A DNA stretch of 64,000 nt, taken from Paulownia fortunei (lineage: Eukaryota; Streptophyta; Magnoliopsida; Lamiales; Paulowniaceae). The stretch spans positions 1 through 64,000 of the forward strand of contig JAGSPU010001528.1 of assembly GCA_019321725.1 (NCBI GenBank). The letters are read 5' to 3'. The notes beneath the pieces were generated by a model. That model had not been told where the DNA came from. It saw only the letters and a list, made by a program, of their open reading frames with translations, and did not search any database. Positions 1 through 12,742 of the stretch are shown here, one piece after another (position 1 is the stretch's first letter; every line of letters begins with the position of its first letter). The position numbers were made by a program, and so were the translations under genes.

Positions 1-549
1 ATGATAATTTATAGAAGATATATACTTGATTCTATAAAAATATCAAGATTTATTGTTTTTTTATTTTGCAAAATTCGGACATTTTGTGTTATTAAGCTTT
101 GAAGTAGACTTGATAGACCCATTTGCAATCCTAATTAAAAAGACGGCGCGGCCAAATCAAGTCCACAAACATTTGAATCGTTATTGGCCAATTAGAAATC
201 GAGTTGGGATCTTCATTTCTGAGTTGGGACCCTAATATTGACTTTTCAACAGCTTCCTCACCTCTCGCTGAAGAACCCAGTTGCAGAGGCTACAACATTC
301 TTTCAGCAAAACAAAATAAAAAAAATCAGCATCATTTTCGGTTCGCTCGTTGCTCACCTCTAAACGTTATTGCCTTACATACCGAAAGAAAAAAGAAATT
401 TTGTGGAGTATTCTCCTCCATAAATTAATTGCCCTTTATTCTTTTTCTGTAGATTGTAGTGGTGCTGGCTATTCCGTGCCAAATTTGGGTGAAAATTGAT
501 TGATTATTTGAACTTCACATTTAATCGGGAGGAGCTTAAGTATTGAAAG
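1..549 (+). promoter_or_regulatory. Upstream region and 5' leader of the helicase gene
   Basis: No coding signal is seen before the ATG at 550. The stretch is AT-rich. A CCAAT-type motif on the plus strand (GGCCAATT near 185) lies in a plausible promoter position. The leader from about 300 to 549 is A/T-rich with short upstream ATGs. The transcription start cannot be fixed from sequence alone. Confidence 0.35.
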
Positions 550-3500
550 ATGGAAGCGTCGTGCATTTTCTGTGGCGGAGTGTCGGCCTCAATATTGAAG
601 TCCCCGGGCATCCGCCAGTGTCCCAGTGAATCGATTTCTCTTTACCGCCACAAGAACCGGGTATTTCTTTGGTTCTCCAATTTCACATCGTATTTGGGCC
701 AGTGCAAGTAGCCGAAGCAGCATCAGCCGCAGTCCTACTAAGAGAAGAAGCCGCAAGAATAGAGAAGATGGCGGTAGTACTGATGTCAGGAACAATAATG
801 CTAACAACAAGGCTGCAGTATCTGAAGAAACCAGAAAGAAACAGCAGCAAGTAAATGATCAGAAAAATGGCCCAACGAGCGTGCGTGCTCTGTATCAGAA
901 TGGAGACCCCCTGGGACGGAGGGATTTGGGCAAAGGCGTGGTGAAATGGATATGCCAAGGGATGAAAGCCATGGCTTTGGATTTTGCAATGGCAGAGATG
1001 CAGGGGGATTTTGCCGATTTGAAACAGCGAATGGGGCCGGGTCTCACATTTGTTATTCAGGCTCAGCCTTACCTCAATGCCGTTCCCATGCCTCTAGGCC
1101 TAGAGGCCATCTGTCTCAAGACTTGCGCTCATTATCCCACCCTCTTCGACCACTTCCAGAGGGAGCTCAGAGACGTTCTCCAGGACCTCCAGCACAAATC
1201 ACTCATTCATAACTGGCGTGAAACCGAGTCATGGAAGCTGCTCAAGGAACTCGTTAGTTCAGGTTATCTCTATCTCAGTTCCGCCAATTGCCAATTGCCA
1301 ATTGGGATTCCTTGTCTCCTTAATTTTGAACTGATTTTATGCATTTGCAGCTCAGCATAGAGCCATTGCGAGGAAGACTTTCCTGTCCAAGTGCGTCCAT
1401 GGTGTCTTGGGATTGGACCTCGACAAGGCCAAAGCCATTCAGTGCAGAATTGACGAATTTACCAAGCACATGTCTGATCTACTTCGCATAGAAAGGGATG
1501 CTGAATTGGAGTTTACTCAGGAAGAGCTGAATGCTGTTCCAACACCTGATGAGCATTCCAGTTCGCCGAAGCCCACTGAATTCTTGGTCAGCCACGGCCA
1601 GGCGGAGCAAGAACTTTGTGATACAATATGCAATCTGAATGCGATCAGCACATCTACAGGTTAAATGACTTGGATTCCTACCATTATCACATAACTGATG
1701 ACAATATAGAACTATCCCTTGATACTGACAATATTGGCTTGTACATGCAGGATTAGGAGGAATGCATTTGGTTTGTTCAGAGTTGAGGGAAACCACAGAT
1801 TGCCACCCACTAACCTTTCTCCGGGAGACATGGTTTGCGTGAGAATATGTGACAGTAGGGGTGCTGGGGCAACGTCTTGCATGCAAGGGTTTGTTAATCA
1901 CCTGGGGGATGATGGATGTAGCATTAGTGTAGCTCTTGAATCCCGTCATGGTGACCCAACCTTTTCTAAACTTTTTGGAAAGAATATCCGCATAGATCGC
2001 ATCCAAGGATTGGCTGATGCACTCACATATGAGGTACTAAATAACAACACCCCCCCCCCCCCCCCGGTTGTACCTATGAAAGTTCAATGCAATCACAAAG
2101 ATAGGATGGTTCCATCTTTCTCTTTCTTGTTCCTTTAATTAAAAGCAATCATAAATCATTTGAAGGTTCAACAATATCAACAAAGAAAATGTTTAATACG
2201 ATCATAACATCATGTGAAAATATCCTATTTAACTAAGGTGGTATCAGCTCTGCAATGTGAAATTGGTTGCCCTTTAAATTTTTCATAATTGTTTGTTTGC
2301 AGTCATCACATATGTTTTCACTTCCATTAATTACTTTGTGCAGCGTAATTGTGAAGCTTTAATGATGCTTCAGAAGAAAGGTTTACAGAAAAAGAATTCT
2401 TCAATAGCCGTTGTGACTACAATTTTTGGAGATAAAGAAGATATTGCATGGTTCGAGGATAATAACATGGTAGATTGGGCAGAAGCGAAATTGAATGGGA
2501 TGTTAGACTCTGAATTTTATGACATGTCCCAGCAAAGAGCAATTGCATTAGGTTTAAACAAGAAGCTCCTGTACTGATAATTCAAGGGCCTCCTGGAACT
2601 GGAAAGACTGGTGTGCTGAAGCAACTAATTTCACTTGTTGTCAAACAGGGTGAAAGGTACTTGTCACAGCACCTACTAATGCAGCTGTAGATAACATGGT
2701 TGAGAAACTGTCTGACATTGGAGCTAATATTGTGCGGGTCGGTAATCCAGCACGAATATCGCCAGCGGTAGCTTCCAAGTCATTGGTTGAAATTGTCAAT
2801 AATAGACTTGCAGATTTTAGATCAGAGTTTGAGAGGAAGAAATCTGATTTAAGGAAGGACCTCAGTCATTGCTTAAGAGATGATTCTTTAGCTGCTGGCA
2901 TACGTCAGCTTCTGAAACAGTTGGGAAAGACAATGAAGAAGAAGGAGAGGGAAACAGTAAGAGAAATTCTTTCAAGTGCTCAAGTTGTGCTTGCCACTAA
3001 TATTGGAGCAGCTGACCCGATGATTAGATGGCTTAACTCATTTGACTTGGTAGTCATAGATGAAGCAGGTCAAGCCATTGAACCTTCTTGCTGGATACCA
3101 ATATTGCTGGGAAAGCGTTGTATACTTGCGGGGGACCAGTGCCAACTTGCACCAGTGATCTTATCTAGAAAAGCCTTAGAAGGTGGTCTAGGAGTATCTT
3201 TCTTGGAAAGAGCATCCACTTTGCACGAAGGGGTTCTTGCAACAAAGTTAACGACACAGTATAGGATGAATGATGCAATAGCCAGCTGGGCTTCAAAGGA
3301 GATGTATAATGGGTTACTGAAGTCCTCTGCAAGTGTTACGTCTCATCTTCTTTCTGATTCTCCATTGGTCAAGGTACAGTGCATTTTAAAAAATATCCAA
3401 TTTTTGCCATGTTATATTCAAAAAATTAAATTCATCCGCTTTGGGCTTAAACAGATTATATTTATGTTGCAATCCATGGATTTTTATGGATATGATATTT

Positions 3501-6500
3501 TACACAATCATATAGATTACACTATCCCTGAGGTCTCAAGTCATCAGTTCCCTTCATGAAAGTTGCAGAAAAGCTTATGTACAAGTGCAGAAAACCATCC
3601 TCTTTTAACCTGCAGAAATTGTTGGCACCCCTCCCTTCTCGTTACAAGCATATATACAAGACTCAAGGAGATACCTGTGTCCAATGTCTATGTCTAGAGA
3701 AACAAATAGCAACTTTGATATTTTTGAGGTTATTTCATTTATTGGTAATTCACATGCAAGTTAAAATCAGGAAATTGAGTTGTTTAAGTAATCAAAAGAA
3801 AAAAAAAGTTGTCAATCTTTAGTAAAAATTGGAACATCTCCAATTCATAAAGTCCCTCCACTTGCCCTATTCCTCCAAGGAAGAAAAGCATTTTTTATCC
3901 TACTGGAATTCTGGATCTGTAAAAATAACAAACCAGTGTCAAAGCATTCTTCAGATTGAAGGGAACAATGAACTTCACACATCAATGAGTAAGGAGTAGA
4001 GCCTAATGTCTTTGTCAATTAGAGAGGACACAAGATATTTTTTCTTTTTTGTAGAAACCAGATTGGATTGGTCTCACCTGAAACAGTGAATTTTTCGGAC
4101 TCCATGTTGGCTTGTTCATCATCACACCTTGATCCCAATGCTACTGCTACCATCAATTGCAATGCGGCAAGTGGCAACGCTTTGGAAATGAATAAACTGT
4201 AATAAAAGTTGAAGTGTGTATTGATATGGTAGTTGTGTTTGGCTTTGTCTCTCATTTATTTATGAACATACATCTTAGTCAATGAAATGTAAGTATTGGA
4301 GTACGGGTCAGAAATCATCTACGCAATGCAACAATATGACTCTTACTGCAATCACCATCGTGGTTTTCTATAGGTTTTAGGAGTTAGATGAATTATGTAA
4401 TTTGTCTTCTTTATGTTGGCTTAGTGGCAAGCATCAATGAAACTCCTCTGCCAAATAATTAGCCACATGATCTTTCTTTTATTGAATGTGCGAGGACTTA
4501 TTGCAGCCAACGTGGATAACTCAATGCCCATTGCTATTGCTTGACACAAGAATGCCATATGGAAGTTTGTCTGTTGGCTGTGAAGAACAATTAGATCCAG
4601 CTGGCACAGGCTCTTTCTACAATGAAGGTGAAGCGGATATTGTCGTACAGCACGTATTTGCCTTGATTTATGCTGGTATTCCCATCTACCTGTTTTCTAG
4701 TTCAATGTGTAATCTTTCTATTCACCACAAACAAAGGCAAAAAACAGAAATTTAGATTCTTGCATCCGAACCCATCTCAACAAGGCTATCTGAATACATC
4801 AACCATTATGCATGCATGATCCACCGAGGTGCTTAAACATGCTAGGAAAAAGGTACGTTTATATGCTATCAAGTACAAGTCACATCAATATTTCTATCAT
4901 GTTACGGCAAGCATTGTGGAACAATTAGGTTATGGAATGAGCTTCTCTTGAGGAAGAAATTGATTCACCATTCCAAGGGATAGACAAAACACGTGTAAAG
5001 TGTGGGATAATAGGTTGCATGATTCATGGACATTTCATTTAGGTCGTGCTACATGTTAAAGGTGTGAAAGTTAAACTATTTATTTATTACTGACAAAAGG
5101 TTTACACTTCACAGAAGCTATTGGACTTCTAGTTGTCCTAGAACTTCAAGATACTGGATTGGATCTTTTATATTGGTCTCTAGGACAAGTATTCTCTTCT
5201 CTAAGATAAGTGTTTTGATTCAGTTATGTTAACATTAGGGTCTATTTCCTCACAAACTGGTGATTGTTAAAGCAGCAATTTATCAGTCTTTCCTTGTTTA
5301 TTCCCCTGAGAAGCTATATCTTTGAAACATGCTAAAGCAGAAGAATAATATTAGAAATATACAAAAAATGGAAAAATGAGGAATTGCATGCAAGATTTTT
5401 ATCCTGGATTTGCACAAACCATCCCACCATCAAATAGTCATCTATTTCTAGAAATATTTGACAACTGACATTAGAGGAAATTGCAGATATCTTAGTCATG
5501 ATTATTTCTATGATTAACTATTTGTAGGTGTTAGCCCAGCAACCATCGTAGTGCAATCTCCTTATGTTGCTCAAGTGCAACTATTAAGAGACAGGCTAGA
5601 AGAGTTTCCCCTATCCATGGGTGTTGAGGTTGCAACTATTGATAGCTTTCAAGGCCGTGAAGCAGATGCGGTGATTATATCAATGGTAAGCTTTAATGTT
5701 ATAATTATATTTGAGATTGAATGGCCAAATGCTACAGATCTTAGTTCTTCTTGGTCTTTATTTAATAAAAACAAACATATCTATAACAAAGTTGTAGCAT
5801 TGTAGCACAAATTAAAGTTTTTTAGGTACTAGCATATCCTGCACATAATGGAGTACACAAATTTCTTAGTCAGCACCACTGTTTCTGCTACTGAACAATT
5901 TACGTTGTAATGTCAAGCTTTATTTGCTAACCAATTCAAAACTAGTCATAATTCGTCTGACATATACACATCTTTTAGAGGGAATATGCAATGGTCCCCT
6001 ACATGTGCCTCTCTTTTGTGAAGACTTCCCACCGGAGTAGTAATTCGGTAGTGAAATTGCTCAACTTATGGTGCCACTGGATTGATGTGTGTTTACTTGT
6101 AGATACATATTAATGAAACCCATATGATGATCTTACACCAACTTGTTGCGTCACCTGAATGAAGCTTTGTTTCGTGTTTCAATTAATTAGGTTATCATGT
6201 CCTTCTGGTATGCTTATTGATCTAACTGTGATTCCATCTTTATTGTCAATAAGAATCAAGTGGGAGTTTTTTTGATACCATCTTTATGGTCAATAAGAAG
6301 CAATTACCATATTTATAAAGGTGCATCAATCCATCTGTGCTTCAGAAACTGGAACTATGTCTGCATTAAACTCATGCATTTAGGAATCTCATTTTGATTA
6401 ACTTCACATCTCATTTGTTTTAGTTTGAAGCTGGTGACTTGCTTTTGTCTTGTTTTACTAACCAATTGGCAATTCATCAAATCAAAATGCTGAATGAAGT

Positions 6501-6599
6501 GACTTTTTTTTTAACTTATCATTGGATAGTAGAAAGAAAAAGCATGTCTTGCTGCCTTTATGCTGTTGGGCTGAACCTTCCCTATACTTGCCAATTCAG

Positions 6600-6636
<37 letters not shown>

Positions 6637-7207
6637 TTTGTACATATATATATCATCTACTTTCACGGTTAAAATTCCTTCAAAATTATTTAACCAAACA
6701 TATTCTCATTTCCAAACCTATATAAAATCTTATTTTTCATTCATTCATCCAAATATAATTTCACTTCTCACACAAAGACCAATACAAAACCAAATTCTTG
6801 GTATAAATGCTGGAAATGAGGATTCTCACTGAAAACACAACCATACAAAGCCTAAGAGATATATAGGTATATGTACATACATATGAATAACATGGATTAT
6901 CTCTTCATTGTTTACTTATTTTGGAGTACCTTGATTAGCGAAATTCATAGCATTTGTCATGTTTCAGGTTCGCTCAAACAACTTGGGAGCTGGGTTTTTA
7001 GGAGATAGCAGACGAATGAATGTAGCCATAACCAGAGCCCGTAAACATGTGGCAATTATTTGTGATAGCTCCACAATATGCCATAACACATTTTTGGCAA
7101 GGTTGTTACGGCATATTAGATATTTTTGTAGGGTGAAGCATGCCGAACCAGGTGGTTCTGGAGGATCTGGCCTTAGCATGAATCCGATGTTGCCTTCAGT
7201 TAGTTAA
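550..7207 (+). CDS. SF1 helicase, UPF1/IGHMBP2 (SMUBP-2)-like, AT5G35970 type
   Basis: Predicted ATP-dependent DNA/RNA helicase, superfamily 1B. Coding exons by splice sites and homology: 550-1262, 1351-1659, 1751-2033, 2344-3373, 4507-4675, 5528-5685, 6968-7207. Visible motifs: Walker A GPPGTGKT (2586-2609), then TAPTNAAVDN; Walker B VVIDEAGQ (about 3051); motif III with QLAPV (about 3145); TTQYRMND; motif V TIDSFQGREAD (about 5638); motif VI NVAITRARKH (about 7019). The N-terminal part (NGDPLGRRDLG, then GPGLTFVIQAQPYLNA) is typical of the plant orthologue. The first 80 or so residues are Ser/Arg-rich and could be a plastid transit peptide (inference). Four apparent one-base losses break the frame: near 602-606 (C run), 1772-1774 (T run), 2563-2564 (A run) and 2656-2657 (G run). 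Similarity resumes in the new frame each time. It lies upstream of YAK1 on the same strand, as in Arabidopsis. Confidence 0.88.
2034..2343 (+). other. Helicase intron 3, with a C16 homopolymer
   Basis: The intron runs from GT after the ALTYE-encoding exon to the CAG before RNCEAL. It holds a run of 16 cytosines at 2050-2065, just inside the donor. Such a run is prone to slippage and sequencing error. Nothing else is recognised. Confidence 0.75.
3374..6967 (+). other. Helicase introns 4-6 (noncoding, AT-rich)
   Basis: Three introns, 3374-4506, 4676-5527 and 5686-6967, separate the last four exons. They are AT-rich with stop codons in all frames. The last contains a (TA)n microsatellite at 6603-6634 and a shorter TA-rich stretch nearby. 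No transposon protein or RNA gene was recognised. Confidence 0.7.
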
Positions 7208-7803
7208 CGTTCCAGGGAATAGTCAATTATGCCATGGTCTACTTCAAATAGCTATTGTGGCGGTGCACAAAATGTAAATAAATATCAGCAAATCCTCAAA
7301 GCAATGCGCCTATGTGCTTGTTCCTACATCACTACACTTTTGGCTTTTCAGTTAAGCAACTGAACGTTGGGCAACCAGAATGTTTTCATAGAAGAGTGAC
7401 AAGTCCATAAATTCATTTCCAATTGGATATAGGTAAAAGTAGCACCATCCAATATACACTGCTATATTTGTTTTGACAAGCATCTACCAAGTGAAGATAA
7501 TACAGTTGTCATAATTGCTTGCAATTGATTCTTTGTCATTAGATGTAGATTGAGTTGAATATTTCTCTGAACAAATGGAGGTAACTGTTCGCACTCAGCA
7601 GCACTTGGTTGAATGAGTTCTTAGTTTATGTTTAACGTGAACCCCAGTCTACGGCCAAACAGCTCTTGGTTAAAAGGTTGTGAGTCTTTTACTGTAAAGA
7701 TCTAATGCGGAGTGTTACAAGTCAGCCTTTTGTTAACAATCAGTCTGTGATACTCTCACTTGACTCGTGTTGTGAACACGTATAGTGGCAGGGGAGGGGG
7801 ATA
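7208..7803. other. 3' flank of the helicase gene
   Basis: Probable 3' UTR and spacer after the TAA. No ORF of interest, no clear single poly(A) signal, and no mobile-element protein was recognised. Confidence 0.4.
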
Positions 7804-8300
7804 TCTTCTGTCCAAGCCCTATTAGTTTGAAAATTTGTGTAATAGCCTCTTGTGCTCTAAAGATTATTTTTCCTTTGTATTCTTCATGTGAAATGTAGTT
7901 TAAACACTTTATGTTATTTAGTACATGATTTGTGCCTTTTTCTGGGATGTATTCTGCTGGTCCTATCTATGATCCATGCCCTATTATTTCATTAGTATAT
8001 TACTAGTGTAAGTCCTTTGCACAGTATTCAAAGATATGTATGGCATTTTTCAGTTCAGTGTAATTTAAATTTGATCCATATAAATTGTATAAAAAGATTA
8101 GGCATCAACCTGGGGAAATCTTCTCCCCAAGCCCTATTAGTTTGAAAATTGTGTAATAGCCTATTGAGCTCTACAGATAAAAGATAATATTTCTTGTGTG
8201 TATTTTTCATATGAAATGTACTTCAAACATTTCATTTTATTAGTACGTGATTTGTGCCCTATTGTTTCATTAGTATATTAATAGTGTAATTTTCCTAATG
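7804..8300. repeat. Two-copy direct repeat, spacing 315 bp
   Basis: A segment beginning TCTTCTGTCCAAGCCC at 7804 recurs, diverged, from 8119. Shared blocks include CCCTATTAGTTTGAAAAT, the GTGTAATAGCC stretch and a CATTAGTATATTA block. The second copy runs into the end of the copia reverse-transcriptase remnant. Confidence 0.7.
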
Positions 8301-11300
8301 GAATTTATTCTCGTCACCAGAAAACATGTATCAAAGTAATCTAGACTTTTTTATTATCTATATTCTTGATCATCAGTCTAACATTGTACTTATCAATTAT
8401 TCCATTTGCTTTCGTTTTTTTTTTTTTTTTTTTTTGAAAATTCATTTTGAATTAAGTAGTTTACTTCTCCATGAAATATCCACTAGTTCACATACATGAT
8501 TTTGCTTGATGGAATCAATATCATTTTTATTAGCCTCTTTCCATAAAGGTCCCTCAGTAGAACTTATAGCTTCTTGGAAGCTTTAAGGCTCACTTTCTAA
8601 CATATAAATTAAAAATTCGGACCAAATAATTTTTCAGTTCTAACTCTTTTACTATAGCTAGTTTCAGATTCAACGACTTGTTTTCCATCTTAACTATCCT
8701 TAGTGATAGTTTAGATGAACTTGGTTTTTATTTGGAGTTATACTGAAATTCATATTTAATGAACGATGTTTTTTCTTGATTTCATTATAGTGTTCTCGTG
8801 TATGTTTGGAATTTACAACTAATACACAAAAAATCGATAAACACTAATGAAAATCTAATCAACATTCACCTTCTTAGGTGTAGGTACCAACCATTACCTT
8901 AGCAAGACACCCCCATACTCGTAAGTATTTGTATGAAGGTTTTTCACTTTTCTACAACTCGTAAGGTGTTTTTTCTTATTTCTTATAAGTACCTTATTTA
9001 ATAGGTAATTAGTTGTCAAAACAACTTCTCCCATTATATTCTCAATAACATTGCATTCACCATTTCTTTCAAGGTATGATTTTTTCGCTCAACAATACCA
9101 TTTGACTGAGATGAATAAGGTAGAGCGACCTTATGTATTATTTTGTATTGAAAAAAAATCCATCAAAAGGAAATTCACATTGTCTTCCAAAGTCACTTCT
9201 AATCATCTTGATTTTCAACCTCATTCTTATAGAGAATAAACTTATCGATAGCTTCGTCCTTGCTTTCAATAAGTACACATAACAGAATGCTACCATCGAT
9301 AAACATAATGAAATATTTATTGCTACCCCGAACAAGTTTTAAATCATAGATATTACTATGAATTAAATCAAGGGGTTCCGTATTTTTTAAAAAGATGGCA
9401 TTGTCAATTTTGCTTCAACACAAGTTTCACAAATATATTGGAAATCAATTTGGAAAGTGGGAATATGATTTAAAGTTAATTAATCTAATACAATGTATTA
9501 TAATTAACATGTCCTAGTCTACCATGCCATAAAAATGAAAAACTCAATTAAATAAGCAGAAGAACTATCTTTATTGATTTGAGGCTTTATAGTCATTACA
9601 TTCAGTTTGAACATACACCCACACTGATATCCCTTTCTAATAAATAAACCACTCTTAGTCAATACAAATTTATTTGATTCAAAAGCCATATGGAATTGTT
9701 GCTTATTCAGAAGTGAACCAGATGCTAGGTTTTTACGAATTTTCGACACATACATCAAGCGTAGTTGAGTTTCGCATGAAGAGCTTTCCCCATTTTCAAT
9801 GGGCTCAAAGAAAGTGGACAGACAATTGTTAGAACAGGCATGCCTTGTAGCTCTAGTATCAATCCACTATTCTCTTGAATTGGACACAACAAGATTGACT
9901 TCTAAAATGACTGCATAAAGGTTTAAATCTATATCATCTTTTCTGATGTCCTTAACCACATTGGCTTCTTTCTTCTTTGGAAGTTGGCAATCCGAGGCCT
10001 TGTGACTTAGCTTGTCACAATTGAAGTACTTTTTTGGAATTTTTGGTTTTTGCCAACTCCACCTTTAGGTCCAAGCTTACCCCTTTCATTTGACTTGTTC
10101 ATCTTAGCCTTGGAGCTTTGTCCATACTCCACAACATTGGTCTTTGCTACTGCAATAGTTGAACTTCTCCTCTTGGAGCATCTGTAGTCTTCCTCAATAC
10201 GAAGTATAACGATAAGCTCTTCCATGTTCATCTATTTTTCTTTGTGTTTGAGGCAACTGTTGAACTCCTTCCATGCATGGGGCAACTTTTCAATCACAAC
10301 TGTTATATGGACTTATTCACTTAAAACCATCCCCTTATGTATCTCATGAGGAATCACTTGGGGCTCTCTATACTTGACCTACTACAGTTTTGGAGTCCAC
10401 ATCTTATAATCAAGAAAGCAACCCCACAAGCTTTTAGATCTATCATCTTCAGTCTTGTATTTCTTGTCCCAAGACTCCAATACTTCTTTAGTTGTTTTCT
10501 TTCCAATATACAGATCATATAATGGGTCAATTAAGCCATTCATGACTTAGTTATGATATTGATATTCAAACTATTTTCAAGCCTCAACAACATGATGAAT
10601 TAGATATCTTGCTCATTTTCATTAAGGTTTGGTGAATCTTCAATCAAATACCTTACTAGTCCTAGAGTAGACAAGTAAAACAACATTTTTTGTTGTCACC
10701 TCTTGAAATTCAAACCTTCAAATTTATCTAATTTCTCAACACAACGTTGAGCACATCAGATGCCCTAACAGTAGCCCCAATATTAACAATATTTTAGCCA
10801 CATCAGGCTATTGAGAACTAGTTGTGTTCTCAGAATTCACAAATTAGAAATATTATTTGCCATTTCTAAAATTAACCAATTAAAAGATTATTAATTTCCA
10901 CACTATAATTTGGAAATAATTATAGTCTTTTCCCATGAAAATTAGGAGGGTTCACAAATAGGTCCCACTTAAGACTCGACCTCCTTAGAAGAATTTCAAA
11001 AAAATTCCCAGAAAAGACTGGAAGTGTCACATATGGTTCATCTTCAAATCTAGTTTCTTTAGACAAAACTTCTCTATGTTGTTACTATCTAGTCCAAACT
11101 ATATATATCTCTATGATATTCCACATCAATATATATCAAAAAATAGTAAGAGAGCAATATATATTCAAACAACTAGAATTATATATATTGCAAATAGGAG
11201 CATAAAAATTAAATTCAAACATGCAACCTAATAACGATCTATATAAAGCAAATAGAATCAATGAAAATATATAATAATATACTTTATATAAGATTAATAA

Positions 11301-11570
11301 CTTTAAGGATACCGATTCTCAAAACTCCAATAATTACCAATAATTTGGTAGCATACTTTATTGAAATTCCTACAAAACAACAACTTATTATCCACTGAAG
11401 CCTGTGTGACCTTAAAACTGATTCGCTCTCCTACAGAGTGCTTGAGGACTTTAGCAGCGCCAGTTAGTCGGTGAAGCACCAACACTACTACTCTAAGCAA
11501 GTTAGAGTACTCTTTTAGAACTTTTTCACTCTAAGATTTTTAGAACAAAAACCTCTAAACACTCAAGAAG
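8278..11570 (-). mobile_element. Ty1/copia retrotransposon remnant
   Basis: Read on the minus strand, the copia gene order is recognisable. A gag start (about 10870-10600) has the FEGLNFKR and QQKMLFYL region. A zinc-knuckle remnant lies at about 10030-9980 (NCDKLSHKASDC, first Cys apparently lost). A GAG-pre-integrase block (HGRLGHVNY, about 9530) is followed by integrase (SQSNGIVERKN, about 9110-9070). The start of reverse transcriptase (KEANKNDIDSIKQN, about 8540) continues as DKYNVRL (about 8390) and DYFDTC (about 8330). Stops and frameshifts interrupt all parts, so it is inactive. The boundaries are estimates; the 5' LTR should lie beyond 10870, but no matching second LTR was found. Confidence 0.8.
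8415..8435 (-). repeat. Poly(A/T) run inside copia reverse transcriptase
   Basis: A run of 21 T on the plus strand equals poly(A) in the sense of the element. It sits where copia RTs encode a lysine cluster (after KWIF). Recognisable RT sequence continues on the far side, so this is internal expansion and not a poly(A) tail. Confidence 0.65.
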
Positions 11571-12045
11571 TTCTAGAGAGAATGGTTTAGAGAAAGGAAT
11601 AAAGAGAAAGCTCTAATCTTTTGTATTTGATGTTGTTGTAAAGAATGAGAATGATGAGTTTTCGTTTCATAATGAAGTGTAGGGGAAAAATGAAAAGAAC
11701 ACAACTCAATTCAATGTGAATGTTATTGGATGTTTCTGAAGTTACACTTTTAATGTGAATGTTACAGGAACGTTTTTGGCCATTATACAATCTATCCAAT
11801 TTCAACAGTATATATTTGAGCAATAGTTTCTTATTTACCCATGCACCATATTCGTTCACATATTTGGACTTTCTTACACATGAGCTCTTAAGCCTATTTA
11901 AGTCCAAACTATCATTTAAAAATGACCTATTTTTCTAATAAATTATTCATAAATGAACTTAGTATGTTAACACCACCATTCCTCGGAAGAATATAATTTC
12001 CCTATAGACGAATTATAAGAGAAAGAACAAAGGGTAAGGGCTTGT
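11571..12045. other. AT-rich spacer
   Basis: AT-rich sequence beyond the copia remnant, possibly including decayed LTR. A minus-strand frame at 11587-11907 has no recognisable domain and low-complexity composition. No feature can be supported. Confidence 0.35.
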
Positions 12046-12742
12046 ATGGTTTCATTTTCATTGCGATTTTTCATTTTCATCCAATTGAAATGAATTTTCA
12101 ACTTTTTATTGAAATTCAAGTAGAAATAAAAATCTATTTGGTTATATAAAGTTAAATTAAAATTTATAGTGTTGGAATGAGAATATATTTGGTTTAAAAC
12201 TTTTTGAATTTTTAATAAAAAATATGATGTAATGATAATTTATATAAATGATATGTAAGTGGGACTACTGAAATGATGTTGTTTGAAAAATAATAATATA
12301 TAATTAGATAAAATTGATAGTGGTGGGCTCATTTTGATATTTACCTTGGATATAATGATTAAATAAGATGATTTGAGGTAGTAGGTCTCATTTTAATGAT
12401 ATTATTTAAAAATAATAATATATAATTAGCTAAAATTAATAGTGGTGGAATACATTTTGAGTATTTAGTATATGCTAATTTATTAAAATAATTTGTAGGT
12501 GGTGGGTCTCATTGTGTTTGAAAATAGTGATATATTATGTAAATATAAATGGCAATTGTGGATCCCAATGGTTAATATAAGTTGAAAATTAAAAATATAG
12601 GGTTGAAAAAAAAATTAGTGAAAAATGAGAAGATAAAAATGGAATATTTTCGATGAGATTGAGTAAAATAAATATGATTTTATATATCTAAAATAGTAAA
12701 AGGTGAAAAAAAATCCCAATGAAAATATAATCTTATATGCTC
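12046..12742. mobile_element. MITE-like element with inverted ends and internal repeats
   Basis: The left end reads GGGCTTGTATGGTTTCATTT. The right end near 12700-12742, reverse-complemented, reads GAGCATATAAGATTATATTT then TCATTGGG. These are similar inverted ends, of the type ascribed to hAT-like MITEs in plants. Inside, a block around ATAATATATAATTAG plus AGTGGTGG recurs at about 12292 and 12412 (period about 120). There is no transposase. Boundaries are approximate. Confidence 0.45.

Noticed and set aside
8415..8435. Poly(A) tail of a retroposed transcript
   Set aside because: Reverse-transcriptase sequence continues beyond the run, so it is internal.
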